Positions 44,915 through 53,827 of a stretch of 64,000 bases of DNA are shown in pieces. How positions within the stretch are numbered: position 1 is the stretch's first letter; every line of letters starts with the position of its first letter. Source of the stretch: Diploptera punctata (taxonomy: Eukaryota; Arthropoda; Insecta; Blattodea; Blaberidae). The translations under genes and the position numbers were made by a program. The stretch covers positions 1,912,001 through 1,976,000 of the forward strand of contig JASPKZ010001241.1 in the NCBI GenBank assembly GCA_030220185.1, given 5' to 3'. The notes under the pieces were generated by a model. It made no database searches and was not told the origin of the DNA. It worked only from the letters and a program-made list of their open reading frames with translations.

Positions 44915-45832
44915 TGTTTCCTTGTCGTTAGTCTTACCTGTATTTTTCGAACTTCCCCCTCTCAATAGTTCCTTTTCTGCGGGTAGATTCTGAAGTCTTA
45001 GTGATTTTCTTGTTGGAGTTCTTGTGTCCGCCGGTCGTTCACCTCTTAGAGGTGGGGTATGCTGTTTGCGTTCGGCCGTTTTTTGCTGTATGTTTATTGG
45101 ATTTCTGGGAGTTATTAAGGTAGTGGTCCCTCTCTCTTTCTCTCGTGTAGAATTTTCTCCCTCCTCTGCTGTAAGGAGACCACCTGCTGTTGAAGCGTCC
45201 CCTGTATGTTTTGGGGACTCGCTGTCAATGACCTCTTCAAATTCATTTTCAGAGTTGTCCATATTTTGTAGTTTTTCCCTGCTCCAGATTCGTCCATTTA
45301 TAATCAATTTATTAAATTGTATGATTGCATGGCAGCCCTGCCTCCTCGCCTCGAGCATGTGTCGCTTAAGAAAGTCTCTTTCGCGGCGCACCTTCTCACT
45401 AAAGTGTTCGGCAATATTGATACCGGTCCCTTTAAGATATTTACTGTCTCTAAGGATCCAACATTTTATTTTGTAGTGTGATAATTTGCATACAATCGGT
45501 CTCTTTCCACATTTCCAACGACCTACTCTGTGCGCTCTTTCAATATCACTGTCCACCAAATCAATTCCGATTTGCGCCACTACTCTTTTAACTATATGTT
45601 CAGTTTCTTCCCAGCTTTCTCTGCCTTCTTCATGCACACCATATATCACAATATTATTACGGCGACTCTGGTTTTCGAGATAGTCTAATTTAGATTCCAG
45701 CCATTTCAATCTGTCCTCCATCCGATGCATGTTCGTCTCAATATCACGAATTTTTTCACCCACGTTGCACTTTTCAAACCCCTCTTTCACTTCAGTTGAC
45801 AATGTTTCAATCAGCTTTCTAACTTCTTCCAT
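44909..45832 (-). CDS. LINE-A ORF1 protein (coiled coil plus RRM-like domain)
   Basis: An intact 307-residue frame from ATG at 45832 to TAG at 44911-44909; an upstream extension to 45901 has no ATG. Residues 1-57 are rich in heptad-spaced Leu/Met/Ile (e.g. 'MHRMEDRLKWLESKLDYLEN'), consistent with a trimerising coiled coil. Residues about 58-140 contain 'RRNNIVIYGV', 'IERAHRVGR' and 'KRPIVCKLSHYKIKCWILR', the RRM-like signature of L1-type ORF1 proteins (Transposase_22-like). 'YLKGTGINIAEHFSEKVRRE' to 'FNKLIINGRIW' forms the following domain. A basic, Pro/Thr-rich tail follows. Known homologues bind the element RNA as a chaperone in the RNP. It is the only long intact domain-bearing frame in the window. 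Confidence 0.88.
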   Translation of the reverse strand: MEEVRKLIETLSTEVKEGFEKCNVGEKIRDIETNMHRMEDRLKWLESKLDYLENQSRRNNIVIYGVHEEGRESWEETEHIVKRVVAQIGIDLVDSDIERAHRVGRWKCGKRPIVCKLSHYKIKCWILRDSKYLKGTGINIAEHFSEKVRRERDFLKRHMLEARRQGCHAIIQFNKLIINGRIWSREKLQNMDNSENEFEEVIDSESPKHTGDASTAGGLLTAEEGENSTREKERGTTTLITPRNPINIQQKTAERKQHTPPLRGERPADTRTPTRKSLRLQNLPAEKELLRGGSSKNTGKTNDKETQ

Positions 45833-45909
45833 AATGCTTTGTCCCCTGCACACTTCAACCACTCTAACAAAAACACGTCCACTCTTCTCGACGGCTAGCA
45901 AACAACCTC

Positions 45910-46199
45910 TATTTTCTTATTTAAGATCCTACATACCACGACTCCCAATTATTTATCATCTTATTTCCAGTATCTATCCTCCAACCATAACTTAAACACA
46001 CGATCACAACATAGTCTCTTGCTTAATATACCGCAACATAGGACATCACATCACTCCATGTCATACACGTTTTACACTTCTCGCAACTGGAATTCCCTAC
46101 CACAAGAAAAAGGGGCTGCCAGACATTGATATCTTTTAAAATACATTTAAATTAATATTTGCTCTAACTTCTACTTCATCATTACCCAGTGTAAGGTAA
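45910..46199 (+). pseudogene. LINE-B copy, middle part between two insertions
   Basis: Joined to 41059, the sequence continues the LINE-B tail: the 'CLIFLFKILHTTTP' block spans the insertion point, then 'NYLSSYFQYLSSNHN', 'NTRSQHSLLLNIPQHRT' and 'SRNWNSLPQE'. Comparable blocks at 60314-60600 are TSPLYIFTRFHSLSSHHN, NTRSRENLTLAVLLHRT and TRLWNSLSSY. The left edge is the second copy of a 14-bp duplication 'tattttcttattta' (45910-45923). Confidence 0.85.
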
Positions 46200-46516
46200 C
46201 TCTATCTCTCTACTAACTCACTGGCACTATCGAACCCGTAGGTTCATGACCGCGCGGACATAAGGTCTCCAGAGCCAATGTTTTCCAGTCATCCCCTGTA
46301 TAATTTACTTCCCTCAAATCATAGTTAATGTAATTCTCCCACTTCATTTTTGGTCTGCCAACAGGGTTTTCCTACAAGAAGCTTCCATGCACGTCTTTCA
46401 TTTCCCATTCGCGCCACATGTCCTGCCCATCGCAATCTACGAGACTTAAGTGTTCTCATTATATCTGGCTTCCTATAAAGACCATGTAATTCACTGTTAT
46501 ATAGTCTTCTCCATTC
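46200..46516 (-). mobile_element. LINE-C fragment inserted in LINE-B, 9-bp duplication
   Basis: A 317-bp, strongly 5'-truncated LINE-C. The minus strand reads 'EWRRLYNSELHGLYRKPDIM', 'RTLKSRRLRWAGHVARMGNE' and 'RRAWKLLVGKP', then skips or has lost the GKRPVGRP stretch and ends with the usual 'cactatcgaacccgtagg' 3' sequence. It is bounded by 'gtaaggtaa' at 46191-46199 and 46517-46525. Confidence 0.9.
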
Positions 46517-46525
46517 GTAAGGTAA

Positions 46526-46570
46526 ATATATTAATTGGTGTTTGTCGTTCAATTTATCATATTTATATTA

Positions 46571-46605
<35 letters not shown>

Positions 46606-46815
46606 CATCATCATCATTGTAAGTATTATTATTTTATTATTGTTTAAAATGTTGTCTGTATATGAAATTTACGTTGCAACATTTAATATATTTTTAACGA
46701 TTTATTATTACTATAGTGTATATCTATATTGTCAAATATGTATTTGTATTTGTGCTGGCTGAGTGATAGAGAAGGCCTTAAGGCCTTAACTCTGTCAGAA
46801 TGAATAAAACATTTT
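46526..46815 (+). mobile_element. LINE-B copy, 3' UTR with terminal hairpin
   Basis: Follows the LINE-C insertion. It contains (ATT)n/(ATC)n at 46566-46620 and ends with the two-stem structure at 46754-46798 ('ctggc ... aaggccttaaggcctt ... gtcag') and an 'aataaaacatttt' tail. Together with 39010-41059 and 45910-46199 it makes a roughly 2.6-kb 5'-truncated LINE-B. Confidence 0.85.
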
Positions 46816-47040
46816 CATTTTTTTTATTTCAGGATTGTTTATTTACACAGGTATCCCTAACCAAAATATACCATTTTCGTAACCGAGGCTATATATTTTG
46901 GTTTTTTAGCTTTATTTTCTTTTACAATGTACGAGTAGCTGGCCCATAGCATCAACCCCCAACCTGGAGAACCAGAGACTTTTATTCCGGACTCTACCAC
47001 AAATCAGTTACTTTTACTGCACCGAAGAATCTGATCCACC

Positions 47041-47111
<71 letters not shown>
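47041..47111. repeat. (ATT)n microsatellite
   Basis: About 23 uninterrupted units, with no LINE end recognisable next to it. Confidence 0.95.
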
Positions 47112-47112
<1 letters not shown>

Positions 47113-47114
47113 GT

Positions 47115-47490
47115 AATTTTTAACGTGAAGTAATTAATTTTAAGTTGCCCATATAATAAATTAAGTATTTATGATATGAAACTGTTATGTCCATTCCGTA
47201 GAGTACATTTTGCTCAAGTAGACCAAAGTTATTTGTAAAAATTACTAGTTATATTTGCAATGGTTTATTCAATATGTTCATAAATGTGGCGTCTCTTCCT
47301 GCGAATATTACAGCACACGATTTTATAATGTTATATTTCCGGCAATTTTACAGTATTACGAAGCGTTCTAGAAGCTTTATGGAAAATTCGAGAAAGAAGA
47401 CACATCCTGTCATCTGCATGAAACCAAAGTACAGATGAATGTAGTAGCGGTAATATGAGTAGAAGCAGGATTTTATTTAACGACTTTTTT
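47115..47490. other. No recognisable gene
   Basis: AT-rich; nothing recognised. Confidence 0.4.
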
Positions 47491-47495
47491 CCCCC

Positions 47496-48536
47496 AATAT
47501 TTTTAAAATATTTAGTAGTAGTAGGACTTTATTAGACAAAAAGTAAGATATTTACAATATTATTTACAATATTATTTACAAATATGGGTCGCACGGGCAG
47601 TAAGCCGTACGTGCTGTTGACAGTCCGTTACAATAAAGTAATAATTGGTACTAGTGTAAAGAAAAATAAACAACAAAAACAGCAATAACATTACAATTAC
47701 ATAAAGAAAACACAATAAATAGTAAAAATTAAATAATAACACAATAGCATTATACACTAAAAACATTAACATTACAATTACATAAAGAAAACACAATAAT
47801 ATTACAATTAAATAATAACACAATAGCATTATACACTAAAAAAACATTAACATTACAATTCATAAAGAAAACACATTAATATTACAATTAAATAATAACA
47901 CAATAGCATTATGCACAAATTAATTTATATATAATTGTTAATAATTAATGGTATTGCATTTTGATAACATATATTTATTCATGAATGAGTGTTGTCCTTA
48001 TTTTTCGCGTTTTGTCCAGAAATTTACCGAGGTTTATTCAATTTTCTGGATTTACCAATAATATTCGTAGCATGCCAATCTTTCCCGATTTGAATTTAGA
48101 AATCTTTCCGGTAATAACTGACGTCTCCAATATTCTAAATCATTACATTTTCCTAATATATGTATCTCATTTTCAAAGTTCCCGCACATTGGACATATTC
48201 GCATATCGTGATCGTCGCTAATTTTTAGAAATTTCCATGCCCTAGCCTAAACCAAGTAAGCCCTGATCTCTCCTTATCCTAGGTTGAGTATATACGATTC
48301 TTTTCCCCAGACGTGTTTTAGGTCTGTTTGTAAACACAGTGAGCGTTTTCCTGTTTAAAATATTTAAATAAACACCTGATACATCACATCGATCGTCCTC
48401 AATTAAAATGGATTTCTGTTTCAAAAGCTTCGTCAAGTAATTAGTTTTAATTATTGACGTAGTTTTTTAAACAGAAATACATTTTAATTGAACAAACTGA
48501 TATGTCAGGTACTTATTTTAATATTTTTAAAATATT
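47496..48536. repeat. Foldback element, split by LINE-A copy 2
   Basis: With LINE-A removed, 47496-47514 plus 48367-48440 forms the left arm and about 48441-48536 the right arm. Matching inner blocks are 'caattaaaatggatttctgt' (left) and 'acagaaatacattttaattg' (right). Matching outer blocks are 'cacctgatacatca' and 'tgatatgtcaggt', and the AT-rich ends 'aatatttttaaaatatt' are themselves inverted. Arms are about 90 bp and imperfect. Confidence 0.75.
47515..48353 (-). mobile_element. LINE-A copy 2, 5'-truncated, 13-bp duplication
   Basis: An 839-bp copy holding the end of ORF2 ('KTLTVFTNRPKTRLGKRIVY'), the CCHC region and the 3' UTR with three tandem units. Nearly identical to 41060-41980. It is flanked by 'tttaaaatattta' at 47502-47514 and 48354-48366. 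Small indels keep the ORF2 fragment out of frame. Confidence 0.93.
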
Positions 48537-48680
48537 ACCACATAACCTCAATTGTGTTTAAAATTAATTTTCGAGTATTGATATTTTTAACAACTCAGTT
48601 GAACATTATTTGGTTTTGCAAAACAAAATTTAATCTCATAGAACTCAACAAATATGTTTCTAAATTCAATCGTTACTAAA

Positions 48681-49434
48681 AAAATTGGGACTGGAAGTAT
48701 ATAGCTATCCAAAAACTAAGTATATGGTCACACATAGAAATATATTATATAATGGAAATGGACAGCTAATGACAGATGAGGAAAATTTTGAGGATGTGGC
48801 TGAATTCAAATACCTACGAACAATAAACACAAACAGGAATGAGATGCACAAGGAAATTAAACATTGGCTCAATTCTGGAAATACGTGCTATTATGCATTG
48901 CAGAGACTCATGATGTCCCAACTCCTTTCAAAAAAACGTTAAACTGAAAATATATAAAACTATTATTCTACCAGTTATATTATATGAATGCGAAAAATGG
49001 ACTCTTACTTTAAATGAGGAAAGAAGATTACGAGTATTTGAGAATGAAGTTCTTAGGAAAAATTTTGGAACAAAGAGAGATGAACAGACAGATGAATGGA
49101 GAAGACTACATAACAATGAACTACATGGTCTTTATACGAAGCCAGATATAATGAGAACAGTTAAGTCTCATAGACTGCGATGGGCAGGACATGTGGCACA
49201 AATGGGGAATGAAACACGTGCATGGAAGCTTCTTGTAGAAAAACCAGAGGGAAAACGCCCAGTTGGTAGACCAAAAATGAGGTGGGAGTGTAACGTTAAC
49301 TATGATTTGAGGGAAGCAGATAATTCAGGGGATGATTGGAAAACACTGGCTCAGGATAGGGATGTATGGAGAGCTTATGTCTGCTCGGCAATGAACCTAT
49401 GGGTTCGATAGTGTCATTAAGTTGGTTAGTTATT
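48681..49434 (+). mobile_element. LINE-C copy, 3' part, 10-bp duplication
   Basis: A 754-bp 5'-truncated copy. From RT motif D on it reads 'GLEVYSYPKTKYMVTHRNIL', 'NEMHKEIKHWLNSGNTCYY', one frameshift after 'SQLLSKK', then 'IYKTIILPVILYECEKWTLT', 'FGTKRDEQTDEWRRLHNNEL', 'HRLRWAGHVAQMGNETRAWK', 'KPEGKRPVGRPKMRWECNVN' and 'DWKTLAQDRDVWRAYVCSAM'. Stop at 49409-49411. This is the best reading of the LINE-C C-terminus in the window. It is flanked by 'cgttactaaa' at 48671-48680 and 49435-49444. Confidence 0.92.
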
Positions 49435-49444
49435 CGTTACTAAA

Positions 49445-50010
49445 GATGAATAATAAGATACATTATTCTGAACAGCTATGAGATGTTTTATTAGTTATAT
49501 AAAAACATTCTGCCAACTGTTAACAAATAATTACATTTCCAGTTTCTAAATCTCGTACACATTTCTGCCAGAATGAGAATAAAAATACCTTTTTAACACT
49601 TTGTACTTAAGTAAGTGTGTGTTTTATAGGAAGCGAGTGTTCGCTGAATGCTGTATTTCAGAATATAATTTCTCATTTGAATCATGCTCTAATGCACCTA
49701 CAGATTTCAAATATCATCAGCCTCTCTGGTAATAGGCTTAGTGGCCTGTTACGGTCTCCCACCATCTTCTGTGTGGTCGAACCACAGATCATCTTCCCCC
49801 GGGAGTGTAACATGGACCTTGTTTAGATACTCTGAAACGTTCGTTCTGAATATATTTCAAGACAGCTTTCCTCTTATTTTACTAGTATTAGATTACAAAA
49901 GGCATTTTAACTATTTGTTATAGCTTTATTTTGTTTCATCTAAAAAGCTGTGTCTCTATAATAGTATTTATATATTTTCCCGGATTTGAACCACGTTTAA
50001 GTTATTTGTA
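49445..50010. other. No gene assigned
   Basis: 'taggcttagtggcctgttac' at 49733 with 'ggtctccca' resembles the LINE-F 3' end at 15985 ('taggcctagcggtctgttac'), so a short LINE-F tail may lie near 49715-49790 on the minus strand. The rest is unassigned. Confidence 0.35.
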
Positions 50011-50052
50011 GACGTGATTCCTGTTAGTAATTATTGTTTCTAGGTGTTTTAA

Positions 50053-50385
50053 GTCCACCGCTGTGGTCTCGAGGTAGCGTGCTGCCTTGTCACGCAGCGG
50101 GCCCGTGTTCGATCCCCGGTCGGGGCAGTTTTTCTGGGTGAGGTTTTTATCGGGATTTTTCCTCACCTGTAAGACAAATGTCAGGAAAACTTTAAGGCCC
50201 AAACGGTCCCCGAAATCATATGGCCATCATCATCATGCTTATAAATTTCATCACCATCCTTCACCGGTGTGGAAAGCAACGGGAAGCTACCACACCTACA
50301 ATTTCCTAGTACATCTTCAAGCATAGCATGAAAATGCTATCATTGCAGTGAAGGACCTGCCTTCGGGCAGAATTACTATGGACGG
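50053..50385 (+). mobile_element. SINE-A, full-length, 11-bp duplication
   Basis: The best plus-strand reference for the family. It starts 'ccaccgctgtggtctcgagg', has box B 'gtgttcgatccccgg', the 'tcacctgtaagacaaatgtc' block, 'aaacggtccccgaaatcata', a central CATCAT block and the tail 'gcagtgaaggacctgccttc' ending 'gaattactatgga'. The 3' hairpin is CTGCC-TTCG-GGCAG (50357-50370). It is flanked by 'aggtgttttaa' at 50042-50052 and 50386-50396. Confidence 0.95.
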
Positions 50386-50399
50386 AGGTGTTTTAATTT

Positions 50400-50760
50400 A
50401 TCAGTCACAAATAAGGAAAATGTTCAAGAAGTGGTAAAATTCAAGTACATTGTAACAATAATTACAAATAGGAATGATGTACAGAAAAAAATAGGCTGAA
50501 TTCTGGAAACGCGTACAATTATTCATTACAGGGACAGTTGTCACCTTAACCTCTCTCAAAAAAAAAGTAATCCAAGTATATAAAACTGTTATATTATAAC
50601 GATGCTAAACATTAACTGTTACTTTAAGGGAGGTGAAAACATTACAAGTATTTGAGAATAAAGGTGTTAGGAAATTTTTGGACCAAAGAGATAGATGAGT
50701 AGAAAGCTGAATTGAGAAGACTACATAACAGTGAGCTACATTATCTACATTAGAAACCAG

Positions 50761-50765
<5 letters not shown>
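50400..50765 (+). pseudogene. LINE-C remnant
   Basis: Degraded plus-strand LINE-C: 'NKENVQEVVKFKYIVTIITN', 'RNDVQKK', 'NSGNAYNYSLQGQL', 'QVFENKGVRKFLDQRDR' and 'RRLHNSELHYLH' followed by 'KPDI'. The (AAT)n run then begins directly after 'ccagatat'. About 40 bp of the same family in opposite orientation lie left of the SINE-A insertion (50015-50052). Confidence 0.75.
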
Positions 50766-50822
<57 letters not shown>

Positions 50823-50829
50823 GTAATAA
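50763..50829. repeat. (AAT)n microsatellite
   Basis: About 20 units, arising at the LINE-C codons for '(D)I' (gatata) followed by ATA units. Confidence 0.95.
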
Positions 50830-50859
50830 TAACAATAACAAGAAAGGTTCGCCCTAATG

Positions 50860-51148
50860 GGAATTGATTGTTCTTTAGTCTTTGCTGTAGTCATTCAACA
50901 ATTTCGTATTTAATGGGCATTTCGGTATATTATATCTGTCGCACTGTCCGCCACACAATTCACACACGCGCTTCTCACGAGTTTCGTGATATTTCTTGAT
51001 TCTGTGTACCTTATGATGAAAGCCGCGTATCGTGTTACAACATGTCTTAGCTCTTGGTTGGTTTTCGTCCAGTTACTGTCCAGCATAGCTCCTGAGGTGT
51101 AGAAATCAGCACCTATCATTATCTGTTTCTCTCTTTTGTTTAAAAACA
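50860..51148 (-). pseudogene. Unassigned protein fragment
   Basis: The minus-strand frame 51149-50910 reads REKQIMIGADFYTSGAMLDS, NWTKTNQELRHVVTRYAAFI and IRYTESRNITKLVRSACVNC. It has coding-like composition with no low-complexity runs and continues in broken form past 50910. I do not recognise it. Its position against a 5'-truncated LINE-B suggests another transposon remnant. Confidence 0.3.
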
Positions 51149-51394
51149 TGGAATTCCCTTCCGACCTATATCAGAGACTGTCAAACTATAACATCCTTCA
51201 AAAACAAATTAAAGAATTATTTAATAACAAACTAACTTATACACCTCACTGATAGTATTCTTTTAACAATTAATAAATTTAATTATCTATGAAAATAATA
51301 TTAAGATTAACAAATACTTTCTTTTGTTTTGTTTTAAATATTGTACAAACGTAAAATTAGTTTTCTATATCTCATTATTTTTCTTTGTTTTATA
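51149..51394 (+). pseudogene. LINE-B fragment left of the Tc1 insertion
   Basis: It encodes the terminal LINE-B block 'MEFPSDLYQRLSNYNILQKQ'-like sequence in shifted frame (family: WNSLPSYIKDCPTQKQFKK at 60540) and continues into AT-rich 3' UTR. The same element resumes at 53084 after the Tc1 element. Confidence 0.7.
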
Positions 51395-51422
51395 CACTGC
51401 TCAAAACAATTAGAGGAACACT
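51395..51422 (+). repeat. Tc1 left terminal inverted repeat
   Basis: 28 bp, exact reverse complement of 53056-53083. Confidence 0.95.
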
Positions 51423-51684
51423 TGTAATAAATTGAATAAGTAATTGTTTTTTAAAGCTGTGATGCTGAAAGTTGGACAATATGTAAATTGAATCATTAAT
51501 TTTATCATTGGATACAAATTTTAAAGATCCATGGTCTAAATACAGAGAAATTACCTCAAATAACAAACACAGAGAATTTTTTTTTATTTTGGAAGGCACT
51601 GGCCGCTTCTAATTGGTAAGCTTCCTGATGTTGCTACAGTGACGAATGTTGATTATTGCCTTGTTTACTGACGTCTCTGACAAA

Positions 51685-52716
51685 ATGAGGCATTTAAATG
51701 AGTTTGAAGTGTATCATGCTCTACATCTTCTACGACAAGGTCAATCTCTGCGACAAGTGGCCAGAGAGCTTGGGGTTTCTCCTTCCGTGGTGTCCAGGTT
51801 ACGTAACAGGCACAGAGAGACAGGTCAGTATTGTAGAAGACGTGGCCAGGGCCGTAAATTTGAAACAACCCCCCAGGATGACAGATACATTGTTCTTTCT
51901 GCTCTTCGATAGCGTACAAAAACTGCAAAAGACCTGCAGAATGACCTATGACCTTCATATGGCTTCCGGAATCCGGGTTTCAGACCAAACCATAAGGAAC
52001 AGATTAAGGAAAGAGAATATTCGTCCAAAAAGGCCCGTTAAAAAACCACGCTTAACAAATGGGCATAAGGCAGCAAGACGTACATATGCTGAAAACCATG
52101 GTGATTGGAACCTGAACCAGTGGAAGTCTGTGCTCTTCTCGGACGAATCCAGGTATCGTCTTACATGTTGTGACGGTCGATTGAGGGTGTGGGGACGGCC
52201 AGGAGAAAGATTTACTGCAGAGGCTGTACAGGAAATTGATAGATTTGGAGGAGGTTTCATAATGATGTGGGCCGGAGTTATGTACAACAATCGTATGGAC
52301 CTTGTAGGCTACTTGTTCCCCAGCGACTGAATGCTGTCCGGTATATCGAGCACGTTCTGGAAGAGCATGTAGTACCTGCTGCCATTGGAGTAGGCCCTGG
52401 ATTTCTGTTTATGCAGGATAATGCCAGGGCACATTCTGCGGCTGTCACCAGGGATTTCCTGAGGAGGAATGAAATTGAGGTAATGGCGTGGCCAGCGGTC
52501 AGCCCAGACCTCAACCCTATTGAACACTTGTGGGATCTTCTAGACAGGAATGTCAGGAACCGACATCAAGCTCCACAAACTCTGCAGCAACTTGGAGATG
52601 CTCTGAAGGAAGAATGGGAGAATATCCCGCAAGAGGAAATTCAGAATCTTATTGGGAGCATGCCACGAAGGTGCCAAAGTGTCATCGAATTCCGTGGAGG
52701 CCATACACGATACTAA
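51685..52716 (+). pseudogene. Tc1-type transposase (DD34E), broken
   Basis: ATG at 51685 precedes 'MRHLNEFEVYHALHLLRQGQ' and the helix-turn-helix 'SLRQVARELGVSPSVVSRL'. 'RNRHRETGQYCRRRGQGRK' is the GRPR-like linker. The catalytic domain has the first Asp in 'LFSDESRYRL', the second in 'FMQDNARAHSA' and the Glu in 'DLNPIEHLWDLLD', with 34 residues between the last two (DD34E). The stop is TAA at 52714. Lesions: TAG at 51910-51912; a 7-bp tandem duplication 'atgacct' at 51941-51954, whose removal restores the frame into 'NDLHMASGIRVSD'; and a frameshift near 52305. The function in active relatives is cut-and-paste transposition at TA. Confidence 0.95.
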
Positions 52717-53055
52717 AATCTTTTGATGGGGGTTGGAACGAATATTTTGGGGGCCAGGGATTCTATAATAGTTTAATATTCTTAGGGAAAATTAATCAAT
52801 GGTGACAATATAATAATTTAAAAACGTTTTTCCTGTTTTTCGGTAACTCTATATAACGAGTGTTTAACTTTGAAAAATAAGCACAAGATCCAATTGCTTA
52901 CATAGCGGAATTATTTGAAAAGTTAATTGTCAGCGTTATTCATTTGTTTTTACTGACATGAGCAATAAATAAATAAATAAATAACCACAAATAATGTACT
53001 TTATTAATTTCGTGTTTGTACCTTTATCCAATGAAAAAAAAATTGCGTATTTCAT

Positions 53056-53083
53056 AGTGTTCCTCTAATTGTTTTGAGCAGTG
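53056..53083 (-). repeat. Tc1 right terminal inverted repeat
   Basis: 28 bp, exact reverse complement of 51395-51422; followed by TA. Confidence 0.95.
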
Positions 53084-53345
53084 TATATACATTAGACAGG
53101 GACAATTTAATATGTCTTGCTTGTATACATTTTATTATTAGTTTTAGTCTTAATTTTAACTAACATTAACTAGTTGCATTATAGATCGTAATATAATAGA
53201 TATTATATTTTTGATCAAATTTTTATTTAGTACTTAATATTAGAGTTCATTGTGATTGTTATATTCTGATGTAATATATGTTTGCCCTGGTGAGTGGAAG
53301 AGAAGGCCACATAGCCTTAACTCCACCAGGCTAAATAAATAAATC
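53084..53345 (+). mobile_element. LINE-B fragment right of Tc1, with 3' hairpin
   Basis: AT-rich 3' UTR ending in the two-stem structure at 53286-53330 (outer 'cctggtg' with 'caccagg', inner 'aaggccacatagcctt'), then 'ctaaataaataaatc' and TCTAAA units as tail. Confidence 0.8.
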
Positions 53346-53368
53346 TAAATCTAAATCTAACACTAAAT

Positions 53369-53820
53369 CTAAAAATTCTTGGTAAGGGCTAGTAGCATTC
53401 TAAGTTGTAGATGTTCTACGTAGTATGTTTCCTTTGTGAGTTCATAGACGAGTCGTGAGGGTGCAGTTTTCCCCACTCTCAGTGATGTTTTTAGGAAGCG
53501 CACTTTCAGGTTTTCTATCTTGCTAAGGTCGTTGAGATTCAGTTTTTCCCATATCAGATCTATTCCATAAGTTATAATCGGAAAAATCGTGGTTTCGACT
53601 AGAATCATAGCTGTCGGCAGGGATAGTCTCGCTAAGTTCTTGATGCTGTAGATTGCTCTCATGACAGCTATTGTTTTGTCATGTACATATTGGCTGAAGG
53701 ATTTCGCTGTAGTCTGTAGGGTCAGTCCTAGATATTTGAATTTATTTACTATTCTCAGGGGTGTTGTTCCTAACTTCAGATTGTCCTCTGTTGTAGCTCT
53801 TCCTCCCCTCCTAAAAGTCG
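53369..53820 (-). pseudogene. LINE-E remnant, RT C-terminal region
   Basis: The minus-strand frame reads 'DNLKLGTTPLRIVNKFKYLG', 'LTLQTTAKSFSQYVHDKTIA', 'VMRAIYSIKNLARLSLPTAM', 'ILVETTIFPIITYGIDLIWE' and 'LRVGKTAPSRLVYELTKET'. It is open for about 150 codons, so this is one of the better-preserved LINE fragments. The block 'FKYLGLTLQTTAxSF' followed by 'P(I)xTYGI..IWE' is a post-motif-D region of a separate LINE lineage from A-D. RT motifs and the 3' end are missing. Confidence 0.75.
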
Positions 53821-53827
53821 AACGATT

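Larger units (their letters stand above)
41060..45909 (-). mobile_element. LINE-A: near full-length non-LTR retrotransposon
   Basis: A 4850-bp element inserted on the minus strand into LINE-B and bounded by an exact 14-bp duplication, 'tattttcttattta' (41046-41059 and 45910-45923). From its 5' end: a short leader (about 77 bp), ORF1 (45832-44909), ORF2 (44908-41599) with endonuclease, RT and a CCHC motif, and a 3' UTR with four 81-84-bp repeats. The 3' end is a run of CTA units instead of poly(A). ORF1 and ORF2 are in the same frame with one TAG between. ORF1 with coiled coil and RRM-like domain occurs in L1/Tx1-type and some I-group LINEs; the clade is not settled. Confidence 0.93.
51395..53083 (+). 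mobile_element. Tc1-type DNA transposon, complete ends, dead transposase
   Basis: A 1689-bp element with identical 28-bp terminal inverted repeats (51395-51422 and 53056-53083; outer bases 'cactgctcaaaacaattaga') flanked by TA on both sides (51393-51394, 53084-53085), the target duplication of the Tc1/mariner superfamily. It contains one degraded transposase gene. It lies inside the 3' UTR of a LINE-B copy, whose sequence continues on both sides. Perfect terminal repeats alongside a broken gene imply a moderately recent insertion. Confidence 0.96.

Noticed and set aside
45024..45476. 150-codon plus-strand frame
   Set aside because: It is antisense to LINE-A ORF1, whose minus-strand reading has clear domains.
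51698..51940. Start of a second transposase frame (MSLKCIMLYIF...) in the Tc1 element
   Set aside because: The true N-terminus lies in the first frame from 51685; the second frame becomes real only after the 7-bp duplication.
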